NCBI GenBank assembly: GCA_947176675.1
Contig: CAMWRN010000040.1
Coordinates: 1-13,568 of the forward strand
Direction of reading: 5' to 3'
DNA length: 13,568 nucleotides
DNA from: an uncultured Clostridia bacterium
Lineage (GTDB): Bacteria > Bacillota > Clostridia > Oscillospirales > Ruminococcaceae
In this document: one piece after another, positions 1 to 4,929 of the stretch
Layout of the letters: each line of letters starts with the position of its first letter
Position numbering within the stretch: the stretch's first letter is position 1
Made by a program: the position numbers and the translations under genes
Notes under the pieces: generated by a model
Databases searched by the model: none
What the model saw: only the letters and a program-made list of their open reading frames with translations
Told to the model about the DNA's origin: nothing

Positions 1-269
1 GACACAACGTTGTCCTTGCCACCATAAACCATGACTTAAATCCCTCAATGAACAGGATCAACCACTATGCTCCAATAAAAATTGGAAAGCACGTCTGGAT
101 AGGTTCAAACGCCACTATTTTGCCGGGCGTGACTATCGGCGACTGGTCTGTTGTGGCGGCGGGAGCGGTAGTTAATCGGGACGTTCCCCCAATGACGGTA
201 GTAGGCGGAGTTTCCGCAAAAATACTGAAAACAATTTCGGAGGAAGAAAAAGATGAAAAAGATCTTTGA
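1..269 (+). CDS. Hexapeptide-repeat O-acetyltransferase, C-terminal part (5' end outside window)
   Basis: The reading frame is open from base 3 at the left edge, so this is the last ~88 residues of a longer protein. It belongs to the left-handed beta-helix acetyltransferases (maltose/galactoside O-acetyltransferase, LacA/Maa/NodL group), which transfer acetyl from acetyl-CoA to a sugar hydroxyl in the cytoplasm. Visible hallmarks are the segment ATINHD, whose His (bases 30-32) should be the catalytic base, then PIKIGKHVWIG, the hexapeptide turns SNATILPGVTIGDWSVVAAG, and the family's closing VVGGVSAKIL. An ATG at 48 is inside the conserved domain and is not a start. The stop overlaps the start of the next gene by 17 bases, so the two are probably translationally coupled. 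The sugar substrate cannot be told from this fragment. Confidence 0.9.
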   Translation, partial: HNVVLATINHDLNPSMNRINHYAPIKIGKHVWIGSNATILPGVTIGDWSVVAAGAVVNRDVPPMTVVGGVSAKILKTISEEEKDEKDL

Positions 270-1260
270 TATTTTCGTTACCCTTGCACTTACTTTCGGA
301 ATGACGGCTTGCGGAACTTCCGCTGAGGGCGCTTACAGCAGCAGTGCGGAAAACACGTCTGCCGCCAAAAACTCTGTAACGGCAGTTTTAAAGAGTACGG
401 AAAGTGTGTCCGAAAAAGGAGAGAAAAAGCAGTTGGAAAACGGTATCGAATTTGATTTTGAAGCAAAAATTGTTACCCTTAACAGCGGTTACAAAATGCC
501 GATTTACGGTTTGGGTACTTACAGTCTTGAGGGCGATACCTGCGTACAGTCGATAACGGCAGCTCTGGAAAACGGCGTGCGGCTTATCGACACGGCGTAT
601 ATGTACCACAACGAAGAAAGCGTGGGCAAAGCTGTAAGAAATTCTGGAATTCCCCGCGAGGAAATTTTCGTTATCACAAAGCTTTATCCCAACCAGTTTT
701 CTGACCCTGAAGCGGCAATAGAGCAGGCTCTTGAAAAGCTTGATATCGAGTACATTGATATGATGCTTTTGCACCACCCGGGCACGGACGACGTAAAGGC
801 TTACAAGGCTATGGAAAAGGCTGTCGCGGAGGGAAAGATACGCTCCATAGGCTTGTCTAATTGGTACGTCGAGGAACTGGAGGATTTCCTTCCGCAGGTG
901 GACACCGTCCCGGCACTTGTGCAAAACGAGATACATCCCTATTATCAGGAAAATGATGTTATACCGTACATTCACGATCTTGGGATAGTTGTTCAGGGCT
1001 GGTATCCTCTCGGCGGAAGAGGGTATACAAAAGCGCTTTTGAGTGATGAGGTTATTTCCGAAATTGCAGAAACTCACGGTAAGTCCTCGGCGCAGGTTAT
1101 ACTGCGCTGGAATTTGCAAAAGGGCGTTGTGGTGATTCCCGGATCGAGCAATCCCGACCATATCAAGGAAAACACGGAGCTGTTCGATTTTGAACTTACC
1201 AACGAGGAAATGGAGAAGATAAACGCTCTTGACCGAAACGAAAAGCATGATTGGTACTAA
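253..1260 (+). CDS. Aldo/keto reductase with lipoprotein signal peptide
   Basis: This is a 335-residue NAD(P)H-dependent carbonyl reductase of the aldo/keto reductase fold. Residues 1-20 form a lipoprotein signal: a short positive start, a hydrophobic stretch and a lipobox FGMTAC with lipidated Cys20. A Ser/Ala/Lys-rich linker runs to about residue 65, and the barrel follows. The catalytic tetrad is complete: Asp113 and Tyr118 (LIDTAYMY), Lys143 (VITKLYP) and His174 (LLHHPG). The cofactor-phosphate region VVIPGSS lies at residues 293-299. Cytoplasmic relatives are about 275-280 residues long and start near residue 61, so the leader and linker are an addition. The ATG has GGAGG at 239-243. An SD-preceded TTG codon (Leu61, bases 433-435) could give a soluble form. 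If the signal is used, the enzyme acts outside the membrane, where NAD(P)H is not expected; that is a puzzle. The physiological substrate is unknown. Confidence 0.92.
   Translation: MKKIFDIFVTLALTFGMTACGTSAEGAYSSSAENTSAAKNSVTAVLKSTESVSEKGEKKQLENGIEFDFEAKIVTLNSGYKMPIYGLGTYSLEGDTCVQSITAALENGVRLIDTAYMYHNEESVGKAVRNSGIPREEIFVITKLYPNQFSDPEAAIEQALEKLDIEYIDMMLLHHPGTDDVKAYKAMEKAVAEGKIRSIGLSNWYVEELEDFLPQVDTVPALVQNEIHPYYQENDVIPYIHDLGIVVQGWYPLGGRGYTKALLSDEVISEIAETHGKSSAQVILRWNLQKGVVVIPGSSNPDHIKENTELFDFELTNEEMEKINALDRNEKHDWY
419..435 (+). promoter_or_regulatory. Possible internal ribosome binding site and TTG start in the aldo/keto reductase gene
   Basis: GGAG at 419-422, within AAAAAGGAGAG, precedes an in-frame TTG at 433-435 by 10 bases. 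Translation from here would give a leaderless reductase of about 275 residues, the usual length and start of cytoplasmic relatives. The sequence is seen directly; its use as a start is inference. An AG-rich run inside a Glu/Lys-rich linker could also arise by chance. Confidence 0.35.
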
Positions 1261-1271
1261 GGAGGGGTGCT

Positions 1272-1853
1272 ATGAAAGTTTTAGGTATAAACGGAAGCGC
1301 TCGCATTGACGGCAACACCGCTGTGCTGATAAAAATGGTGTTCGGCGAACTTGAAAAGGCGGGTATTGAAACTGAGCTTATACAGATTTCGGGAAATGTT
1401 ATAGAGCCGTGCAAGGTTTGCTGGGCTTGTGGAGGACAGAAAAACTGCGTCCACAAAAAAGATATTTTCCGTGAAGTATTTGATAAAATGGTTGCGGCGG
1501 ACGGAATTATTCTCGGGTCGCCGGTTTACGCGGGAAATATTTCCGCAAATATACAGGCGTTTTTGGAAAGAGCTGCGGTGGTTTCCGACATTAACCGAGG
1601 CTTGCTCAAACATAAAGTCGGAGCGTCTGTTGCCGCTGCACGCCGTGGCGGCGCGTTGAACACTGTGGACGCTATGAACCACTTTTTCCTTTTGCAGGAT
1701 ATGTTTATCGTCGGTTCATCATACTGGAGCATTGCATACGGACGCTTGCCGAACGAAGTCACGGACGACACCGAGGGTATGGAAACCATGAAAAATCTCG
1801 GACAGAATATGGCATATCTGCTTAAAATCATGGAGAGGAGCAATGCCGAGTGA
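1272..1853 (+). CDS. Iron-sulfur flavoprotein-type NAD(P)H:FMN oxidoreductase
   Basis: This is a 193-residue protein with the flavodoxin-like fold of the NADPH-dependent FMN reductase/ISF family. The N-terminus MKVLGINGSARIDGNT (residues 1-16) is the beta-strand plus FMN phosphate-binding loop. Cys47, Cys50, Cys53 and Cys59 form a CX2CX2CX5C cluster, matching the compact motif that binds a [4Fe-4S] cluster in archaeal iron-sulfur flavoproteins. LGSPVYAGNISA (81-92) is the flavin-contacting loop of this family. The likely role is cytoplasmic one- and two-electron transfer, with redox partners unknown. I chose ATG 1272 because GGAGGGG at 1261-1267 precedes it; an upstream in-frame ATG at 1251 lies inside the preceding gene and adds non-conserved residues. 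It starts 11 bases after the reductase and its TGA overlaps the GTG start of the next gene, so the genes form an operon. Confidence 0.9.
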   Translation: MKVLGINGSARIDGNTAVLIKMVFGELEKAGIETELIQISGNVIEPCKVCWACGGQKNCVHKKDIFREVFDKMVAADGIILGSPVYAGNISANIQAFLERAAVVSDINRGLLKHKVGASVAAARRGGALNTVDAMNHFFLLQDMFIVGSSYWSIAYGRLPNEVTDDTEGMETMKNLGQNMAYLLKIMERSNAE

Positions 1854-2506
1854 AAAATATTATTGGCGCAATTATTTCCTTTGTAATGTTTGTTACAATG
1901 ACTGCCTGTGGAAATGTACCCAATGAGGAAATGCAGATTGAAATATCCGAAGCAGTAAATAATTTGAAGAAAACTGTAAGCGAAAGCGATACGGAATGGT
2001 CTGAAAATACGGAGGGGAATATGAATACAAAAACTCTTGTTGTATATTTTTCCTGTACGGGAACAACAGAACCGCTTGCAAAATATGCGGCGGAAATCCT
2101 CGGCGCAGATATTTATGAAATTGTCCCCGAAAAACCTTATACCGAAGCAGATTTGGCGTACTATACCGATTGCCGCGCCGACCGCGAGCAGAACGACCCT
2201 CAAGCCCGTCCCGCAATTTCGGGTAGCGTTGAGAATATGGATAATTATGACACAATAATTATTGGCTATCCCATATGGCACGGTCAGGCCCCGAAAATTA
2301 TTTATACCTTTTTGGAAAGCTATGATTTTTCCAACAAAACCATTGTGCCGTTCTGTACTTCCCACAGTAGCAGCATAGGTTCAAGCGCGGATAATCTGCA
2401 CCTGCTTTGTGATGATTCCGTTACATGGCTTGAGGGAAAACGCTTCGGAGGCGATACTTCCAAAAATGAAATTCAAAAATGGATTGATTATATAGATTTA
2501 AATTGA
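1850..2506 (+). CDS. Flavodoxin with lipoprotein signal peptide
   Basis: This is a 218-residue FMN-binding electron-transfer protein. Residues 1-20 form a lipoprotein signal with lipobox TMTAC and lipidated Cys20, at the same position as in the aldo/keto reductase of this operon. An acidic linker spans 21-58, and the flavodoxin domain covers about 60-217. The FMN phosphate loop is SCTGTTEPLAK (68-78). IIIGYPIWHGQAP (136-148) carries the flavin-stacking loop of the long-spacer Flavodoxin_4 type. PFCTSHSSSIGSS (167-179) is also typical of that group. The start is GTG in a GTGA overlap with the previous stop, with GGAGAGGAG at 1832-1840. A second, strong SD sits directly before Met58, so two protein forms are possible. 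The operon terminator follows 45 bases after the stop. Confidence 0.9.
   Translation: MKNIIGAIISFVMFVTMTACGNVPNEEMQIEISEAVNNLKKTVSESDTEWSENTEGNMNTKTLVVYFSCTGTTEPLAKYAAEILGADIYEIVPEKPYTEADLAYYTDCRADREQNDPQARPAISGSVENMDNYDTIIIGYPIWHGQAPKIIYTFLESYDFSNKTIVPFCTSHSSSIGSSADNLHLLCDDSVTWLEGKRFGGDTSKNEIQKWIDYIDLN
2011..2023 (+). promoter_or_regulatory. Strong internal ribosome binding site and ATG in the flavodoxin gene
   Basis: GGAGGGG at 2011-2017 lies three bases before an in-frame ATG at 2021-2023 (Met58). Starting here gives a 161-residue flavodoxin without signal peptide or linker, the normal size of a cytoplasmic flavodoxin. The domain begins exactly here (MNTKTLVVYFS), so this may be the ancestral start and could still be active. 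Confidence 0.5.
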
Positions 2507-2550
2507 ATTTTTGTTATATAAAACTGTTTATATGTTTTATAATGATTAAA

Positions 2551-2610
2551 GTCAGTCCCGCAGAAACCGTTTGGTGCGGTCTCCGCGGGACTGACTGTTT
2601 TATTTTGTTT
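2551..2610 (+). terminator. Rho-independent terminator between converging operons
   Basis: An 11-base perfect stem pairs 2551-2561 (GTCAGTCCCGC) with 2585-2595. An inner helix ACCG/CGGT (2566-2569 with 2577-2580) closes a 7-base loop. A T-rich run follows (TGTTTTATTTTGTTTT). On the opposite strand the stem is followed by a moderately T-rich sequence, so it may also end the minus-strand operon whose last gene stops at 2622. Confidence 0.88.
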
Positions 2611-2621
2611 TCAAAAAAAAC

Positions 2622-3842
2622 TCACCGCTTAGCGTTTGCAAGCATAAGCTTGATACGGTTCTCCTGATTGACGCGTGTGGCACCGGGATCGTAATCAACC
2701 GCAACAATATTCGCCTGCGGGAAAGCCTCCTTGATAACGCGGGACATTCCCTTTGCCACTATGTGATTCGGCAGGCAACCGAACGGTTGTGTGCAGATTA
2801 TATTTTCCACGCCGCCGTGAGCAAGGGCAGCCATTTCCGCCGGGATAAGCCAGCCCTCTCCCATTTTAACGCCTTGGTGCATATACTTGTCCGCATATGC
2901 CCGCAGTTCCTCAAAATCGTGTGGCGGATCAAATTCACCATGCTCTTTCATGACGGCTATCATCTGCTTCTGCATACGGTAGATAAGCTTATATGCAATG
3001 CCGAAAATTTTGGTCGTACCATTGCTGAAATTATAAATCTTCCCGTCGTTCACATTATTCACCGCGCAGTAGAGGCAAAAATCCAGAAATGCGGGGACAA
3101 CAGGCTCGCAGCCCTCTGAGATAAGGAAATCCTCCAAATGATTGTTTGCGAGGGGGGAATACTTGACGTAAATCTCACCCACGATGCCGACACGGACTTT
3201 CTTTTCCTTTGTCCGCTCCACTGCGGAAAAATCCGAGATAATTTCGCGGTAAAGCTTTTTGGTCTTTCGATATCCGCCCTTGCGGAACAGCGCTGCGATC
3301 TTGTTCCGCCACTTGTCCAGTACCACCTTGCTGTCTCCCCTGCGTACCTCGTAGGCGCGGCAGGTGTTATAGAGACTCATAAGGATATCTCCGTACAGAA
3401 CTGCGTAAAGCATTTGCAGGAACATTCCCGCCGTGATCTTGAAACCGCTGTCCTTTTCAAGTCCGCTGAAATTCAGGGACAGCACAGGAATCTGGGGAAA
3501 ATCTTCGTCCAAAGCCTTTCTCAGCAGGTGTATATAGTTGGATGCGCGGCAGCCTCCCCCCGTCTGGGAGATAAGCAGGGCGACCTTGTTTACGTCGTAT
3601 TTTCCGCTTTTCAGCGCGTCGATAAACTGTCCGATAACAAGCAAAGCGGGGTAGCAGGTATCGTTGTGGACGTGCTTCAGACCCTCGTCCACAACGCTTC
3701 TGGTTGAGGTGGTAAGAAGCTCCATTTTATAGCCGTTGTTGCGAAAAATTTCCATTATAAGACCGAAATGTATCGGCAGCATATCGGGGATAAGGATTGT
3801 GTGGGTTTGTTTCATTTCGGGGGTAAATTTTGCGTTGGACAA
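2622..3842 (-). CDS. HgdB-like 2-hydroxyacyl-CoA dehydratase-family protein (C-terminal module of the split activase/dehydratase)
   Basis: This 406-residue protein corresponds to the last third of the ~1400-residue activase/dehydratase proteins of Clostridia. Its opening FTPEMKQTHTILIPDMLPIH resembles the start of that module. Candidate Fe-S or active-site cysteines are Cys63 (NDTCYPA), Cys98 (TGGGCRASNY), Cys256/Cys259 (CLYC) and Cys350/Cys356 (CTQPFGCLPNH). Such proteins receive low-potential electrons from an ATP-driven activase; the substrate of this branch is not known to me. The start is TTG at 3842, because AAAGGAGTG lies about 10 bases before it and residues 5-10 still match the fused relatives. 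The ATG at codon 10 has no SD. It is the last gene of the nadC operon, with the double activase four genes upstream of the terminator, separated from it by two unrelated small genes. Confidence 0.85.
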   Translation of the reverse strand: MSNAKFTPEMKQTHTILIPDMLPIHFGLIMEIFRNNGYKMELLTTSTRSVVDEGLKHVHNDTCYPALLVIGQFIDALKSGKYDVNKVALLISQTGGGCRASNYIHLLRKALDEDFPQIPVLSLNFSGLEKDSGFKITAGMFLQMLYAVLYGDILMSLYNTCRAYEVRRGDSKVVLDKWRNKIAALFRKGGYRKTKKLYREIISDFSAVERTKEKKVRVGIVGEIYVKYSPLANNHLEDFLISEGCEPVVPAFLDFCLYCAVNNVNDGKIYNFSNGTTKIFGIAYKLIYRMQKQMIAVMKEHGEFDPPHDFEELRAYADKYMHQGVKMGEGWLIPAEMAALAHGGVENIICTQPFGCLPNHIVAKGMSRVIKEAFPQANIVAVDYDPGATRVNQENRIKLMLANAKR

Positions 3843-3896
3843 ATAAAAAGCACTCCTTTTGCGGTTGATAAACGGGAACTTGTCGTGTTTCCAAAA

Positions 3897-4109
3897 TTAA
3901 TTTCTTATCGGTCTCATATTAAACTTTTTTCGTATCTTTCTACCCAGTTTATGCAGCTCTTTTTCCTGCGGAACAGTCAGTTCGGGGACACGTTTCCATA
4001 AAGTACGGATAAGCTTTTCCGCGTCCTCCGCATTTTCCAGTGACGGAAATAACTGCTCTGTGTTGTGCAGGAGTTCTTCGGGCTTGCAGGTCGATATTAT
4101 TTCAAACAT
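3897..4109 (-). CDS. Small hypothetical protein (70 residues)
   Basis: I do not recognise this protein. It starts MFEIISTCKPEELLHNTEQL, is highly charged and predicted mostly helical, and ends in a basic tail (KLGRKIRKKFNMRPIRN). It has one Cys and no signal peptide or membrane segment. I chose ATG 4109 because AAAGG lies 7-8 bases before it. An in-frame GTG at 4124 adds five residues (MKGKS) but has no SD. It is encoded 54 bases upstream of the HgdB-like gene, on the same strand, so the two are probably co-transcribed. The basic C-terminus could contact nucleic acid or the neighbouring protein; that is only a guess. That it is a real gene rests on its operon position, its plausible SD and the absence of a better frame here. 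Confidence 0.55.
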   Translation of the reverse strand: MFEIISTCKPEELLHNTEQLFPSLENAEDAEKLIRTLWKRVPELTVPQEKELHKLGRKIRKKFNMRPIRN

Positions 4110-4124
4110 AGATTTGCCTTTCAC

Positions 4125-4239
4125 ACAAAAATATCAATTTATAGCTGTTGTCGATTAAGATAGAAATTAATTGTTTGCTAAATTGAAATTAGAAGAAACA
4201 GACTCTACGAGAAAACTACGCTGACTGTACGTTCATCAC
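4125..4239. other. AT-rich intergenic stretch in the activase operon
   Basis: These 115 bases between the membrane-anchored protein and the 70-residue gene are clearly richer in A+T than the flanking metabolic genes. I see no hairpin terminator and no convincing promoter. A TATAAA at about 4139-4144 (minus strand) lacks a good -35 partner. Together with 3843-3896 and the two small genes, it forms the stretch that separates the two parts of the activase/dehydratase. Confidence 0.4.
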
Positions 4240-4899
4240 TTAACGGTAAATAAGGATTATTGTCACAGCGGCAAGTATGATAAGTACTTCGACACATACG
4301 ATTAGTGCTATAACTACCCTTTTCTTTAAAGAAGATTTTTTTCTTTCTCGCAAATGAGTGTTTATGCCAGCGCTTTGTTCCGAGACGGTCTTTGATACGC
4401 TTTTGCGTTGGCAAGAAAAGCCCGCTCTCTCTTGATTATCTTCCTCAAACAACGAAAGCGGATGTTGCTGCTCTAAGAGCTGACTGCGGAGTTCAGCCAT
4501 CCACGCTGCATTGTCCTTGTCACATTCCATTGCAGATAGCTTTGGTATGTTTTTATGTTGATGAGGAAAACTCGACCGTCTACGATCAACTTCCCTAAGC
4601 AATGCAAGCGAATCCTGCCGTTCCAAAAGTCGTCTGTGAAAATCCTCCAGCCACGCCGCATCATTCTCGTTACATTCCGTTGCACCTGACTCGTGAGCTA
4701 TTTTGTTTCTAAGCCATCGCACGCGTTTTAACGTATAATAATCGTCATTCCACGACGGTATTACAGAACGTCCATATGAAGCTCTCTCCTCCATTTTCGT
4801 AATATATTGGGTAACTCCGCTTTGGCTTGAAAAAATTTCGCGGCATAATTTGTCAACCCTTTTATATTCATCAAACAGTCTCTCTTCGATTGCTAACAT
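4240..4899 (-). CDS. Tail-anchored HEPN-like membrane protein with internal duplication
   Basis: This 219-residue protein matches, by memory, a family of clostridial helical proteins (possibly DUF6548; not certain). Numbering is from the upstream ATG at 4902. The N-terminal helical domain covers 1-72. It includes GVTQYI, VIPSWNDDYYTLKRVRWL and then RNKIAHE, which fits the RNxxxH pattern of HEPN domains (Arg65, His70). A ~50-residue unit (TECNENDAAWLEDF..DSLALLREV) follows, and a second diverged copy (MECDKDNAAWMAEL..HPLSLFEED) comes immediately after it. A basic linker ends in one transmembrane helix (195-219), so the soluble part should face the cytoplasm. Two adjacent ATGs exist; the second (4899) sits better behind GAGGT. 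The function is unknown. HEPN domains are often RNases, but RNxxxH also occurs in non-catalytic members. It lies 27 bases downstream of the activase stop. Confidence 0.8.
   Translation of the reverse strand: MLAIEERLFDEYKRVDKLCREIFSSQSGVTQYITKMEERASYGRSVIPSWNDDYYTLKRVRWLRNKIAHESGATECNENDAAWLEDFHRRLLERQDSLALLREVDRRRSSFPHQHKNIPKLSAMECDKDNAAWMAELRSQLLEQQHPLSLFEEDNQERAGFSCQRKSVSKTVSEQSAGINTHLRERKKSSLKKRVVIALIVCVEVLIILAAVTIILIYR
4384..4683 (-). repeat. Tandem 150-base duplication inside the HEPN-like gene
   Basis: Two adjacent units of 50 codons (4534-4683 and 4384-4533) encode related sequences aligned at TECNENDAAW and MECDKDNAAW. The DNA is also similar: over the 36 bases starting at 4651 and at 4501, I count 27 identical positions. 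The spacing is exactly 150 bases, so the frame is kept. Confidence 0.8.
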
Positions 4900-4929
4900 C
4901 ATTTACCTCACAAGTTTATATTGTCCAAA

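Noticed and set aside
388..1248. Long open frame (286 codons) on the minus strand opposite the aldo/keto reductase
   Set aside because: The plus-strand protein has a complete catalytic tetrad; the opposite frame has no recognisable motif and is a shadow.
1526..2365. 279-codon minus-strand frame across the flavoprotein and flavodoxin genes
   Set aside because: It runs antisense to two genes with clear cofactor motifs and crosses their junction.
4240..4899. Calling the HEPN-like protein a toxin of a toxin-antitoxin pair with the 70-residue protein
   Set aside because: The order and 115-base gap do not look like a coupled pair, the protein is membrane-anchored, and RNxxxH alone does not prove RNase activity.
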